Shown: positions 1 to 10,277 of the stretch, one piece after another | How positions within the stretch are numbered: the first letter of the stretch is position 1 | Layout of the letters: every line of letters starts with the position of its first letter | NCBI GenBank assembly: GCA_012522835.1 | Contig: JAAYJR010000567.1 | Span: 1 to 33,773, forward strand | DNA: 33,773 nucleotides | Source of the DNA: Bacteroidales bacterium | GTDB lineage: Bacteria > Bacteroidota > Bacteroidia > Bacteroidales > Prolixibacteraceae | Direction of reading: 5' to 3' | Notes under the pieces: generated by a model | What the model saw: only the letters and a program-made list of their open reading frames with translations | Told to the model about the DNA's origin: nothing | The model's database searches: none | Position numbers and translations under genes: made by a program

Positions 1-2602
1 CCGATCTGTATAATTTGAAAGGATTGTAATTTTGGAAATTCACATCAGCATTTCCTCCCTCGAGAAATGTAAGTGCATAAATCGTTGCACTTGGTTTCAG
101 GGTTATGGGATAGCGCATTTCCATAGTGAATTTAGAATACATTTTTGAACCTGTGCTGGGACTCAGGCTGAAATCGCGGTAGCCTCTGAGGGCAACATAG
201 TCAGTTCCGTACATATTATAACCCGACATGCCTGAACCACACACTATGAATCCTTCAAAAGGCGAAGGGCGATTGGCATCGTAATATCCGAGGAATCCTA
301 CTTCTGCAGAGGTACGCAATACAAGGTTCAAATTTCTTGACAACGGATTAAACACCTGTCCCTTGAATAACCATTTATGATATTCTATCCATTTGTATTT
401 CTCTTTATTGGTAAGGTCAGCCGAGGTGGAGTTCTGTCCTGACATTAATGAAAACGGAGGTGTTGCTTTTAATGTTAATGAAAATTGTGAGCCACTGCGT
501 GAATAGAGTGGATTATCAATTGAGTTTCTTCCAAAAGCCGTTTTCAGGCTGAAATTATTGAATGTTCCGTTAACCTGGCCATTCTCATCAGCAAGAAAAT
601 AGAAATAACTACCCATATTTCGAAGAAGGTAATGTTCAAGGGACAGTTCATGGTAAACTGTAAAGTAGTCATCAGGGAATGACAACCTGTATCCATATCC
701 CATTGCTATGGCCGTGGTTTCCCAGATCTGGTCATTGGCTTCGTCATCATCTTCTGCGCCATAGTTATATTGATACTGAGGATACCCTCCGTACCCGTAA
801 GGATCATAGCCTCCATAACCGTATCCGTAGGGTGAATATCCTCCGTATCCGTAATTTCCGTAAGGGGAATATCCTCCGTACCCGTAGGGTGAGTATCCAC
901 CATAACCATAAGGCGAATAACCTCCGTAACTTCCGTATGGACTGTAGGTCTGATAATACTTATTTGCACTGTAATTTATCCTGGTATGTGATAATGACAG
1001 AGAGAATGAATTAGGCTTTTTGCCTCCCAGCCATGGCTCTACGAACGACAGGCTTACAGTACGGTAATATCTTCCACTTGTCTGGTATCTCAGGCTGAGA
1101 GTTTGTCCGTCACCTGTAGGCAATGGCCTCCATGCTTCTTTATTGAAAAAATTACGCATTGAGAAATTGGCAAATTTAAGGCCTACCGACCCGACAAACA
1201 TACCGGCTCCGAAACCTCCCGACAGCTCTATCTGGTCGTTTGCCTTTTCCTCCAGCTGATATTCAATATCGACGGTACCGTCTTCAGGTTTGGGGCGGAC
1301 ATCAGGATTGATAGCCTCCGGATCAAAATGGCCCAATTGTGACAATTCCCTGACAGATCGGATAATTGCTGATTTATTGAACAGGTCGCCCGGATAAGTT
1401 CTTATCTCTCTTCTGGCAACATGTTCGTGTGTTTTTGTATTCCCCGTTATAAGTACTCTGTCGATGGTGGCCTGTTTGCCCTCACGCATACGCATTTCAT
1501 AATTGATGGTGTCATTATCAATGCTGACTTCAATAGGCTGAAGGTCGAAAAACAGATATCCCTCATTAAGATAGAGGTTATTCAGGCCTATATCATTGTC
1601 AAATAGTTGCTTTTCAAGAATTGAATGATTGAAAACTTCTCCTTTCTCTATTCCCAGTACATTGTTCAGATGTTCTGAGGAATAGACTGTATTTCCTACC
1701 CATTTGATATCTCCGAAATAATATTTATTTCCTTCATCGATCTCTATTTCGACATTTACCCTTGGTTTATTTTTTCTTCCTACCTCAACCTGGTATATTG
1801 AGTCATCAACAATAATGGCATCCCTGAATCCCTTTTCATTATACTTGTCAATAAGGTTAACTTTATCTTTTTCATACTCTTCCTGAAGAAACTTTTTTGT
1901 CCTGAAGAAGTTTTTAAGTTCTTTGGCATTTGTTTTTTTCATTGCACGCTCCAGGACCCTGTCGGCTATTTCCTTGTTGCCATTGATAATTACATCATTG
2001 ACTTTAACCTTTTCTTTTTTGTCTACGTTGATATCGAGGATAACACTGTTGTTGGTTGTTGTATCATCGCGTTGCAGGATGGTTACTTCAGTGTTAAGGA
2101 ATCCTTTTGCCAGAAACAGATTTTTGATAGCCTTTTCTGCATTAATTATCTGGTTATCGGTTATCTGGCTGCCCTTAAGTAACAGAACCTTTTCGGTGAT
2201 ATCATCCTGTTCTGACTTATTGACCCCGTAAAAATTTATATCCGAAAGCCGTGGCCGTTCCTGAAGGTAAATATCCAGCCATATCTGGTTGTCAACTACC
2301 TTGGTGGCAGTAATTCTTACATCTGAGAAAAGGCCCTGCTGCCACATTTTGTTAATGGCATTTGTAATTGCTTCGCCCGGAATCTCTATTTCCTGTCCGG
2401 GAAGCAGGCCTGAAAGCTGAACCAGGACTGTTTTATCCAGATATTTTATGCCGGAGATCTGGACATCAGCTATCGTATATTTTCTCGGACTTGCATAGTA
2501 AATGGAAAAGTTTGTATCATCAGTAATCTGGCTAAATGATTGCTGATTTAATGCAATAATTAAAACAAAAAGTAATATTAACTTCTTAAGTAATCTGATC
2601 AT
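1..2602 (-). CDS. bamA: Outer membrane protein assembly factor BamA (POTRA domains + beta-barrel), truncated at window edge
   Basis: Minus-strand frame open from ATG at 2602 to position 1 with no stop; translation starts MIRLLKKLILLFVLIIALNQQSFSQ, has POTRA-like repeats and barrel motifs (ELSGGFGAGMFVGSVGLKFANFSMRNFF, LSFVEPWLGGKKP) and ends ...GGNADVNFQNYNPFKLYRS at the edge. Absent from the ORF track because its stop lies outside the window. Confidence 0.93.
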   Translation of the reverse strand, partial: MIRLLKKLILLFVLIIALNQQSFSQITDDTNFSIYYASPRKYTIADVQISGIKYLDKTVLVQLSGLLPGQEIEIPGEAITNAINKMWQQGLFSDVRITATKVVDNQIWLDIYLQERPRLSDINFYGVNKSEQDDITEKVLLLKGSQITDNQIINAEKAIKNLFLAKGFLNTEVTILQRDDTTTNNSVILDINVDKKEKVKVNDVIINGNKEIADRVLERAMKKTNAKELKNFFRTKKFLQEEYEKDKVNLIDKYNEKGFRDAIIVDDSIYQVEVGRKNKPRVNVEIEIDEGNKYYFGDIKWVGNTVYSSEHLNNVLGIEKGEVFNHSILEKQLFDNDIGLNNLYLNEGYLFFDLQPIEVSIDNDTINYEMRMREGKQATIDRVLITGNTKTHEHVARREIRTYPGDLFNKSAIIRSVRELSQLGHFDPEAINPDVRPKPEDGTVDIEYQLEEKANDQIELSGGFGAGMFVGSVGLKFANFSMRNFFNKEAWRPLPTGDGQTLSLRYQTSGRYYRTVSLSFVEPWLGGKKPNSFSLSLSHTRINYSANKYYQTYSPYGSYGGYSPYGYGGYSPYGYGGYSPYGNYGYGGYSPYGYGYGGYDPYGYGGYPQYQYNYGAEDDDEANDQIWETTAIAMGYGYRLSFPDDYFTVYHELSLEHYLLRNMGSYFYFLADENGQVNGTFNNFSLKTAFGRNSIDNPLYSRSGSQFSLTLKATPPFSLMSGQNSTSADLTNKEKYKWIEYHKWLFKGQVFNPLSRNLNLVLRTSAEVGFLGYYDANRPSPFEGFIVCGSGMSGYNMYGTDYVALRGYRDFSLSPSTGSKMYSKFTMEMRYPITLKPSATIYALTFLEGGNADVNFQNYNPFKLYRS
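755..960 (-). repeat. In-frame tandem repeat in bamA encoding YSPYGYGG-type units
   Basis: Minus-strand translation reads YSPYGSYGGYSPYGYGGYSPYGYGGYSPYGNYGYGGYSPYGYGYGGYDPYGYGGYPQYQYNYGAEDDDE; degenerate ~24-30 nt units visible in the DNA. Confidence 0.9.
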
Positions 2603-2612
2603 ATTAAATATA

Positions 2613-3356
2613 CTAAAATAACTGTTCACTGATTTTTCCAAATCTCCTCTCTCTGTTCTGAAAATCATAAACTGCTTCAAATAAATCATCTTTTCTAAAA
2701 TCTGGCCACAATTTATCGGTGAAATATAACTCAGAATAAGCTAACTGCCAAAGCAGAAAATTGCTGAGCCTGAATTCTCCGCTTGTCCTGATCATAAGTT
2801 CGGGATCAGGGAGATGTGATGAGGGAAGGTATTTTGCAAATAGCCGGTCAGTTATTTCCTCCCGATCAATTTTGCCCTCCTTCACATCGGTTGCTAAATT
2901 TTTGGCTGCTTCTGTAATTTCCCATTTGGAACTGTAACTGATTGCCAGGATCAGGTTAAGCCCCGTATTGGAACTAAGCGTCCCTATACATTCTTTGAGC
3001 TTAGTCCTCACTGAAAGGGGAAGTTTTTCAAGATCGCCAATTGCTCCAAGTTTAACATTATATTTCATTAAATCTGCTGTTTCGTTGTCGATAGCCTGCA
3101 CTAACAGTTTCATCAGGGCATCTACCTCATACTTCGGCCGTTTCCAGTTTTCCGTTGAAAAAGCAAATAGTGTCAGGTATTTTAAGCCAATCTCACCTGC
3201 TCCTTCAACCGTTGATTTTACAGCCATAATGCCTTGCTGGTGGCCGATTATGCGGGCATTTCCGTGTTGTGCTGCCCAGCGGCCGTTACCATCCATAATG
3301 ATAGCTATATGTTGTGGAATTTTATCTCTTTTTAATTTGTCTTTTAATGATTCCAT
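2613..3356 (-). CDS. uppS: Isoprenyl transferase / undecaprenyl diphosphate synthase
   Basis: cis-prenyltransferase motifs IAIIMDGNGRWA, LTLFAFSTENWKRP, PDPELMIRTSGEFRLSNFLLWQLAYSELYF. Confidence 0.97.
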   Translation of the reverse strand: MESLKDKLKRDKIPQHIAIIMDGNGRWAAQHGNARIIGHQQGIMAVKSTVEGAGEIGLKYLTLFAFSTENWKRPKYEVDALMKLLVQAIDNETADLMKYNVKLGAIGDLEKLPLSVRTKLKECIGTLSSNTGLNLILAISYSSKWEITEAAKNLATDVKEGKIDREEITDRLFAKYLPSSHLPDPELMIRTSGEFRLSNFLLWQLAYSELYFTDKLWPDFRKDDLFEAVYDFQNRERRFGKISEQLF

Positions 3357-4102
3357 TACCAGTATTTCCTGTCATAAGCCGGACAGGGATTTTTGCTCAG
3401 ATATATTTTATATACTAAATGTACTCCCAAATAGCCCGGCCAGTCGTTGTTATGTAAAAGATCAGTATATTTTATAATAGTCTCTTCGTTATTGTTTGTG
3501 CCGTTTGGATTGAATGTAAGGGGATCATCAAGATCATCAAGTTTATCTGTAATAATCTTTCTTAACTGATATTCCAATCCTATTCCTAACCTTCTTCCAA
3601 TACTGAATTTAAAACCAAACCCAAAAGGTATTGAAGGTGTCACAACCGATTCTTCAGTTTGCGGCTGTCCGGCAAAATACGGATTTATCAAAACCAGTCT
3701 TGCCGGATCAAGCGTGTAGGGAAAAAACATCATCCCGACACCTCCCATAATATATGGAGTGAATGGTGTCTTTTTTTCACCCAGTATATATTTCAGATAA
3801 TTTATCTCAATCTGCAGCGACAGGTCCTGTGCCATTTTCCCAAAATCCCATTCAACATCCTCTGTATATCCCTCTGCACTGAAATTACCGGTAAGGAACA
3901 TAACCCGTAACCCAATCCTCGGGTTAAAATTGTACCTGAAATATGCTCCTAAATTTAAATTGAACGTTTCCATAAAGGGAACCTCCCTTACATCACCCCA
4001 ATATGTCGAAGAACCTCCCCAAATACCTATATCTGCTGTTGTTTGGGTAAAACCTGAAACAGTTAAAAGCAATGCTATAAACACCAATTTAATTTTTCTC
4101 AT
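3356..4102 (-). CDS. DUF6089-like outer-membrane beta-barrel protein
   Basis: Signal peptide (MRKIKLVFIALLLTVSGFTQ) then ADIGIWGGSSTYWGDV and barrel-like alternation; upstream of uppS-bamA as is common in Bacteroidota. Confidence 0.7.
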   Translation of the reverse strand: MRKIKLVFIALLLTVSGFTQTTADIGIWGGSSTYWGDVREVPFMETFNLNLGAYFRYNFNPRIGLRVMFLTGNFSAEGYTEDVEWDFGKMAQDLSLQIEINYLKYILGEKKTPFTPYIMGGVGMMFFPYTLDPARLVLINPYFAGQPQTEESVVTPSIPFGFGFKFSIGRRLGIGLEYQLRKIITDKLDDLDDPLTFNPNGTNNNEETIIKYTDLLHNNDWPGYLGVHLVYKIYLSKNPCPAYDRKYW

Positions 4103-4300
4103 TTGGCATTACAATTCATGTATTCAACAATAGTTTCAGGCATATTATTTTTAAAGTCTTTGAACTACAATGTTATACAGTTTAAGCTCAATACTTATTA
4201 TGTATATAAGCCTCATTTTGCCTGTTCAGTATTTTATTTATAAACATCTGTAAATCAGCAACTTTTTTGTAGCCCTTTTATTATCAGCTTTTAAAAGTTA

Positions 4301-4308
4301 CAAAAGTA
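4301..4308 (-). promoter_or_regulatory. Candidate Bacteroidota -7 element (TACTTTTG) upstream of the DUF6089-uppS-bamA genes
   Basis: Plus strand CAAAAGTA = TACTTTTG on minus, matching TAnnTTTG. Confidence 0.4.
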
Positions 4309-4389
4309 ATATAATTCTAAAAATAACATACCTGAATGTTATTATAAAACCCAAAGAAAGATTAAAAATTGTTAAGCCCTGCAGAATAA

Positions 4390-5271
4390 TTAGTTGCGTT
4401 TGTCTAAGCCCCACATTAGCTTGTTTCTCAATGTATTAAAGAAGTGTTGGTCGTGCAGTTTCAGAGTTTTTAGTGTGACTTCGGCTTTTTTTATTTTAAG
4501 TGTTGTAGAAAAATTAACTGCTTCATAGCGGTAATCCATGGATGTGAGGAAGTGAGAGCCCCGGCCGTCCACCTTTAAAGTTATTTCATAGTTATCGGGT
4601 ACAACGACCGGTCTTATAGCCAGGTTATGCGGGGCCAGCGGAGTAATTACGAAGTTTTCCGAGTCAGGGGTCAGGATAGGCCCGCCAACACTTAAGGAAT
4701 AAGCTGTAGAACCGGTAGGGGTAGCGATTATTAGTCCGTCAGCCCAATAATGGTTAAGCAATTGTCCGTTGCACCAGGCAGAGATATTTAACATTGAGGA
4801 TGAGTCAGTTTTGTGAACTGCAACCTCGTTGAGCGTAAGATTGAAATCAATATTTTTCCTGCCGCAAAAATCAACTTGCAGTAAAGATCTCTTAATGACA
4901 GAATAGCGGTTGTTAAAAATATCAGAGAGGGCATTATGTAAATGTTCTTCTGAGATATCAGCCAGAAAACCCAGCTTGCCGCTATTCAATCCGATGACCG
5001 GAATTTCGAAGTTGCGAATATTGACAACAGAGTGCAGGAATGTACCGTCTCCTCCCACGCTGAATATATATGAATTGGAATTGTCAAAATCCTGATGTGA
5101 CCTGAAAGTTGAGGTGTAATAGGGTTCAATATCCAGTTTTTTTTTCAAAAAATCGTAAAATGGTTTGAATAGCTGTACTTCCAGACTGTTATTTTTAAAA
5201 TATCCGAAGAATTCTTCCAAAACCGGACGAAAGTTTTCTGTTACCATCGTCCCAAAAACTGCCACTTTCAT
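4390..5271 (-). CDS. nadK: NAD kinase
   Basis: GGDGTFLHSV motif and WADGLIIATPTGSTAYSLSVGGPI typical of NAD kinase. Confidence 0.96.
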   Translation of the reverse strand: MKVAVFGTMVTENFRPVLEEFFGYFKNNSLEVQLFKPFYDFLKKKLDIEPYYTSTFRSHQDFDNSNSYIFSVGGDGTFLHSVVNIRNFEIPVIGLNSGKLGFLADISEEHLHNALSDIFNNRYSVIKRSLLQVDFCGRKNIDFNLTLNEVAVHKTDSSSMLNISAWCNGQLLNHYWADGLIIATPTGSTAYSLSVGGPILTPDSENFVITPLAPHNLAIRPVVVPDNYEITLKVDGRGSHFLTSMDYRYEAVNFSTTLKIKKAEVTLKTLKLHDQHFFNTLRNKLMWGLDKRN

Positions 5272-5281
5272 TAGCGGAAAT

Positions 5282-5947
5282 TTAAATATTCATATATTTC
5301 ATAAACTGCTGATACCTGTCCATATACAGATCATTCAACATCGAGTGGTCAAGATAGATTCCCTTTATATTGTAATCATATCTGTTGAATGCCTGAATCA
5401 CAGGAGACAAGTCTTCTTTGTCCAGTTTAATGATTATTTCCAGTCTGTTTGTTCCGGGAATTCTGTTCATAAAAAAACTCAGAATCCTGGTGTCGTTGTT
5501 TTCTACTATCTGACTGATTTGAGTCATTGAATAGTCATTAACATTTACCTCCAACACGATTACACCACCTACTTCCTGTAATGAAAAATAGCGTGCAAAT
5601 CTTCGGGCAAGATCGTACAGGGTAATTGACCCAAGATAATCATGGCCGGATTTCAGAACAGGCATTACACTTAACTTCAGCTTATACATCATCGAAGCCA
5701 CTTCAAAAATATGCTGGTCTTCATGAACATGCGTGGTTATCAGTTTATCTGTCTCCTTATCTATTGACTTTTTTAATAAATTCAGATCATAAATGAATTT
5801 ATCAGAGATAAGCCCAAGGTATCTGTTTTCATCAACCACCGGAAGATGGGATACCCTGAAAACATCCATAGTATTCAGAATTTTCTGGCCTTTTTCGGTA
5901 CTTCTTACCGATGGTATAACACTTGATATTAGATTAACTGCTAGCAA
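5282..5947 (-). CDS. CBS domain-containing protein (CBS pair plus ACT-like C-terminus)
   Basis: Two CBS-like motifs (VFRVSHLPVVDENRYLGLIS; LKLSVMPVLKSGHDYLGSITL); likely co-transcribed with nadK (10-nt gap). Confidence 0.8.
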   Translation of the reverse strand: MLAVNLISSVIPSVRSTEKGQKILNTMDVFRVSHLPVVDENRYLGLISDKFIYDLNLLKKSIDKETDKLITTHVHEDQHIFEVASMMYKLKLSVMPVLKSGHDYLGSITLYDLARRFARYFSLQEVGGVIVLEVNVNDYSMTQISQIVENNDTRILSFFMNRIPGTNRLEIIIKLDKEDLSPVIQAFNRYDYNIKGIYLDHSMLNDLYMDRYQQFMKYMNI

Positions 5948-6012
5948 TTATTTTTTTTTGTTTAAACGTTTCAAATATAAAATTGTAAATTGCGGTGGCA
6001 AATTTAATAGTT

Positions 6013-6726
6013 ATGACAAGACTTAGTGTAAATATAAATAAAATAGCAACACTGCGAAATTCCAGAGGAGGAAATATTCCGAGTGTTAAAGATGCTGCAG
6101 TAAACTGTCAGAAGTTTGGCGCTCAGGGTATTACCGTGCATCCCAGGCCTGATGAGAGGCATATTACCCGTAAGGATGTCTATGAGATTAAACCTCTAAT
6201 TTATACTGAATTTAATATAGAAGGGTATCCTTCAGACGAATTCTTAAAGATGGTTACTGAGGTGAGGGCAGATCAGGTTACTCTTGTACCTGACAGTCAC
6301 GATCAGCTGACAAGTGACCATGGCTGGGATACATGGGGCAATTTGTCATTTTTAAAGGATGTTGTGGCACTTCTGAAAGAGAACGGGATCAGGTCTTCCA
6401 TTTTTATTGATTCCGATCCTGATATGATTGAAGGTGCTGCCGAAACGGGTACCGACCGGATTGAACTATACACTGAATCTTATGCACGGCTTTATCCCCT
6501 TGGCAGGGATAAAGCGATTGAACCATTTGTTGAGGCTGCCAGAGTTGCGGGGAATGCCGGACTTGGAGTAAATGCGGGTCATGATCTGAGTCTGGATAAC
6601 CTGAATTATCTTTATAATCTGATTCCAAATCTTGAGGAAGTATCAATCGGGCATGCACTTATTTCGGATGCTCTTTATATGGGACTTGAAACAACTATTC
6701 GTAAATATCTTGATTGCCTTAAATAG
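6013..6726 (+). CDS. pdxJ: Pyridoxine 5'-phosphate synthase
   Basis: [69 protein letters not shown] track starts at GTG 5995; ATG at 6013 fits the family N-terminus better. Confidence 0.96.
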   Translation: MTRLSVNINKIATLRNSRGGNIPSVKDAAVNCQKFGAQGITVHPRPDERHITRKDVYEIKPLIYTEFNIEGYPSDEFLKMVTEVRADQVTLVPDSHDQLTSDHGWDTWGNLSFLKDVVALLKENGIRSSIFIDSDPDMIEGAAETGTDRIELYTESYARLYPLGRDKAIEPFVEAARVAGNAGLGVNAGHDLSLDNLNYLYNLIPNLEEVSIGHALISDALYMGLETTIRKYLDCLK

Positions 6727-7530
6727 ATGGATCTTTTTTACAGGAAAGAGGGCAGGGGCCCTGTGATAATAGTCATTCACGGATTGTACGGATCGTCAGA
6801 CAACTGGATAAGCATGAGCAGGAGGCTTGCTGAAAATCACACTGTTTACTTAATCGATCAAAGGAATCACGGCAGATCGCCTTCTTCAGACAGTCACCTT
6901 TATGACGATCTTAAAAATGACCTGACAGGATTTTTTACAAAGCATAAAATTGAAAAAGCTACTATTTTGGGCCATAGCATGGGAGGGAAGGCAGCTATGT
7001 GGTTTGCTGCTGATTATCCTGAAAAAGTTGAAAAACTGGTAATTGCAGATATTGCACCCAAAGATTACTGTAGTGGTAGCGATAACAGCCAGTTTGGCAT
7101 GCACAGGGATATCCTCAGGACAATGCTTGAAGTTGATTTTGGGAAGGTAAAAAAAAGGAGTAATGTGGAGGAACAACTTATGCCAGCAATAAAGGATCCC
7201 CGGACAAGGAAATTTTTATTAAAAAATGTTGCAAAGGATAAACATACCAAGCATTACAGATGGAGATTGAATGTGCCTGTGTTATTAAAAAATCTTGAAG
7301 AGATAGTTTGTGGTGTCAATGAAAAATGGTTTGAAGACCGTAAACCTGTTACCGCTTATCCGGTAGTATTTATAAGAGGTATGGATTCCAATTATATAAT
7401 GCCTGAAGATGAGTCACTTATTAAAAGTATATATCCTGATTCAGTCATTATAGATATTCCTGATGCAGGACACTGGCTCCATGCAGAAAATCCTGACAAA
7501 TTTGAAGAGGCTGTATTAAGATGTTGCTGA
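6727..7530 (+). CDS. Alpha/beta hydrolase (YbfF-like esterase)
   Basis: VIHGLYGSSDNW, nucleophile elbow GHSMGGKAA, C-terminal DAGHWLHAENP; ATG directly follows the pdxJ TAG. Confidence 0.9.
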   Translation: MDLFYRKEGRGPVIIVIHGLYGSSDNWISMSRRLAENHTVYLIDQRNHGRSPSSDSHLYDDLKNDLTGFFTKHKIEKATILGHSMGGKAAMWFAADYPEKVEKLVIADIAPKDYCSGSDNSQFGMHRDILRTMLEVDFGKVKKRSNVEEQLMPAIKDPRTRKFLLKNVAKDKHTKHYRWRLNVPVLLKNLEEIVCGVNEKWFEDRKPVTAYPVVFIRGMDSNYIMPEDESLIKSIYPDSVIIDIPDAGHWLHAENPDKFEEAVLRCC

Positions 7531-9018
7531 CAATTCCCGGTTATACCTGCTTGTAATTATTTTTAAAAAGCTGATATGTTTTGTTTTTAACTGGTTTGTG
7601 CGGAAGCGCCACTGCCAGTTTCCTGATGAAGTGCCCGGCCTGTTCATCCTTGCCTTTTCCCCTAGCATCAGCAGATCCTGCAAAGGTATAACCGCAGTTT
7701 CGGCACAGGATGACCATATCAGCTCAATTGCATTTTTTAATCTCTTTTTATTGGTATTTCCCAGATAACTTCGCGCCAGTTTTTTTTCGTTTCCTTTTAA
7801 AGAGCGGAGCCACCCGAGTGTTGTATTATTATCATGTGTACCGGTATAAGCGATAAAGCCGGGAGAATAATTATGGGGCAGATACTGGTTTTTTGCATCG
7901 GTACTAAATGCAAATTGCAGCACCTTCATTCCGGGCAGATTGAAATGATTCCTAAGACTTTCGACTTCCGGGGTAATAACGCCAAGGTCTTCAGCCCAGA
8001 AGGGCAGGTGACCGGTTTGTTCCCGGAATTTTGAAAGAATCTGGTATCCTCCGGCAGGTATCCATCTCCCGTTCACAGCACTCTTTTCTCCTGCCGGCAC
8101 TGCCCAGAACGATTCCAATCCTCGGAAGTGGTCAATCCTCACTTTATCGAACAGGTTCAGGTTAAAATGTAACCGTGCCATCCACCAGTCAAAATTACGC
8201 TTCTTAAGTTGTTGCCAGTCATATACCGGATTGCCCCACAACTGGCCTGTCTCACTGAAATAATCAGGAGGGACGCCTCCTGTCAGTATTGGTTCAAGGT
8301 CATTGTCGAGCTGGAAAATATTTGTATTTGCCCATACATCAACACTATCGCCCGACACATACAGAGGCAGATCACCAATGATCTGAATACCTTTTGAATT
8401 GGCATAGTGTTTTATCTTAAACCATTGTCTGAAAAAGAGGAATTGTATGAATTTTTGTTCTTCACAATCCCTTTCAAGCAATTCGCTGTATTTTCTGACA
8501 GCTTTTTTATCGCGGAATTTAAGCTCATCGTCCCAACGCTGCCATGGCACGTTTTTGAAATATTTTTTAGCAGACATGTAAAGTGCAAAATCCTGAAGCC
8601 ACCAGTTATGTTCCTCTAAAAATTGATTATACTCTTCAGCTAATCCGTCAGGTTGGATTTTTTGAAAATTTTCAAATGCTTTTTTGAGCAACGGCATTTT
8701 CCAACATGCTGTTTTTTCAAAATCAATTTGGGATTTATTGAATCCGGGAATATTGGAGAGATCCCCTGCACTAAGCAAAAGGCAGGCTTTCAGTTCATGC
8801 AGGTCAATTAACAATGGATTACCGGCAAAAGCAGAATAACACTGATAAGGGGAATTTCCATATCCGGCGGGGCCCAGTGGTAGTATTTGCCAGTATTTTT
8901 GTTCTGTATTTTTTAGAAAATCGATAAACAACAATGCTTCATTTCCCAGTGTTCCTGTTCCTTCAAGACCTGGAAGAGAAGTAATATGTAGCAATATGCC
9001 GCAGTTGCGTTCAGACAT
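7516..9018 (-). CDS. malQ: 4-alpha-glucanotransferase (GH77)
   Basis: GILLHITSLPG, LPLGPAGYGNSPYQCYSAFAGNPLLI, GDLPLYVSGDSVDVWA, RIDHFRGLESFWAVPAGE, AEDLGVITPEV, YTGTHDNNTTLGW. Confidence 0.97.
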   Translation of the reverse strand: MSERNCGILLHITSLPGLEGTGTLGNEALLFIDFLKNTEQKYWQILPLGPAGYGNSPYQCYSAFAGNPLLIDLHELKACLLLSAGDLSNIPGFNKSQIDFEKTACWKMPLLKKAFENFQKIQPDGLAEEYNQFLEEHNWWLQDFALYMSAKKYFKNVPWQRWDDELKFRDKKAVRKYSELLERDCEEQKFIQFLFFRQWFKIKHYANSKGIQIIGDLPLYVSGDSVDVWANTNIFQLDNDLEPILTGGVPPDYFSETGQLWGNPVYDWQQLKKRNFDWWMARLHFNLNLFDKVRIDHFRGLESFWAVPAGEKSAVNGRWIPAGGYQILSKFREQTGHLPFWAEDLGVITPEVESLRNHFNLPGMKVLQFAFSTDAKNQYLPHNYSPGFIAYTGTHDNNTTLGWLRSLKGNEKKLARSYLGNTNKKRLKNAIELIWSSCAETAVIPLQDLLMLGEKARMNRPGTSSGNWQWRFRTNQLKTKHISFLKIITSRYNRELSATS

Positions 9019-10108
9019 TTGCAGTCAGTTTTCGGAATTTAGTTAACTGTTCAGCAGTCTCCCTGACAAGTTTCTGGACAGCAAGTCCGTGATCAAGTCC
9101 GGGAACAAATGATCCGGTATCATTTCCTGTAAAAAATATATAGTGTGTATGAACAAGGGAACGCAGCCAGCCGGGAGAAGCATGTTTTGAGGGGAAGGAT
9201 GAGGCCGGGCTATAATCGCTTCCTGCAAATTTTTTTATACGCTTTCCGCTGTTTTCCAGGTAATATTCAAAAAATCCCGGATTTTCGGAGGAGTATGACA
9301 GCCATCCGTTTTCAGAGTAGATCTCAATTGATACAAGATCGCCACTTCCTGAACTAATGCGGCTTGCGGAAAGATGGCCCACAGCTTTTGTTTCCATGTC
9401 TGCTATGGAGATTGAGCTAAACAGGTCTGAATCAACAGGAACATCCCTGAAATTTCCGGATTGCAGTGCTCCTGTAATTTTCAGTTTATCGCCAAAAAAT
9501 GCTATTAACAAGCTGATACCATGTGATCCAAGATCAGCCATTGCTCCACCGTCAGGTGCTGGTGTCAGCCTGCTTAATCTCTTTGTCCGGTAATCCGCCT
9601 GAAGGTAATCGCCATGGTAATATTTCAGGTCAAAATGAACAGGTTTGCCTAAGATCCCTGTCTGCCACAATTTAAGAGCTTCCCTGACTGATGATGTCTG
9701 CAGATACTGAAATCCAACCTGTAATTTTACTTTACCTTCAGCATCAACAAGGAGTTCTTTCATTTTTAGCTCCTCTTCCAAAGTGGTGCAGACAGGTTTT
9801 TCCAGGTATATATATTTTATGCCAGGCATTTTCAGAGCCAGTTGGAAATGTTCAAAATGCACATTATTAGGCCCGAGAATAAAGACAGCTTCAATATTTT
9901 TATCTTTAACAAATTCTTTCAAATGGTTGGCTGAAGAAAATCCAAATTTTTCCATGAATAGCTTACGGCTTTCTTCTCTTGCTGAAGTTACCGACTCAAG
10001 CACTATTTCCGGAACATCATCATAAAAGAATTTTAACGCCTGAATTGCATATGCATGGGATTTGGCAATCCCTCCTGCACCGATAAAGCCAACGTGTATT
10101 TTTTGCAT
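9011..10108 (-). CDS. Gfo/Idh/MocA family oxidoreductase
   Basis: N-terminal Rossmann GFIGAGGIAKSHA, YLEKPVCTTLEE, GGAMADLGSHGI. Stop overlaps malQ start by 8 nt (ATGTCTGA). Confidence 0.92.
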   Translation of the reverse strand: MQKIHVGFIGAGGIAKSHAYAIQALKFFYDDVPEIVLESVTSAREESRKLFMEKFGFSSANHLKEFVKDKNIEAVFILGPNNVHFEHFQLALKMPGIKYIYLEKPVCTTLEEELKMKELLVDAEGKVKLQVGFQYLQTSSVREALKLWQTGILGKPVHFDLKYYHGDYLQADYRTKRLSRLTPAPDGGAMADLGSHGISLLIAFFGDKLKITGALQSGNFRDVPVDSDLFSSISIADMETKAVGHLSASRISSGSGDLVSIEIYSENGWLSYSSENPGFFEYYLENSGKRIKKFAGSDYSPASSFPSKHASPGWLRSLVHTHYIFFTGNDTGSFVPGLDHGLAVQKLVRETAEQLTKFRKLTANV

Positions 10109-10277
10109 ATTTCAGTAGTTACAAAAACCGGTTAATGAAACGAGCATGATTGTAAAATCACAAAAAGGTGTGATTAAAACATGTGCGAGTTCCTTCTTAT
10201 TCCATATAAATAAACAATTTTAATAAGATGAAATAATTGCTAAAATTAATAGTTTTTGTACAATACCGGCAAAATGC

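Noticed and set aside
755-960. Periodic repeats as a CRISPR array
   Set aside because: Units are short, have no unique spacers and stay in frame with bamA.
679-1014. ORFs 679-1014 (+) and 706-969 (-) as genes
   Set aside because: Both are out-of-frame readings of the repeat region inside bamA; low-complexity translations with no family features.
2968-3477. Long plus-strand ORF 2968-3477 and similar ORFs opposite carB, lon, proA and malQ
   Set aside because: Shadow ORFs antisense to confidently identified genes; no independent coding evidence.
4104-4118. TGGCATTACAATTCA as a fourth sigma54 site
   Set aside because: -12 half is TTCA, it points at the plus strand where no gene follows, and it abuts the start of a minus-strand gene.
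10155-10177. AATCACA-AAAAGG-TGTGATT as a CRP-type operator
   Set aside because: Arms are in the reverse orientation to TGTGA-N6-TCACA; better read as a weak hairpin upstream of the oxidoreductase gene.
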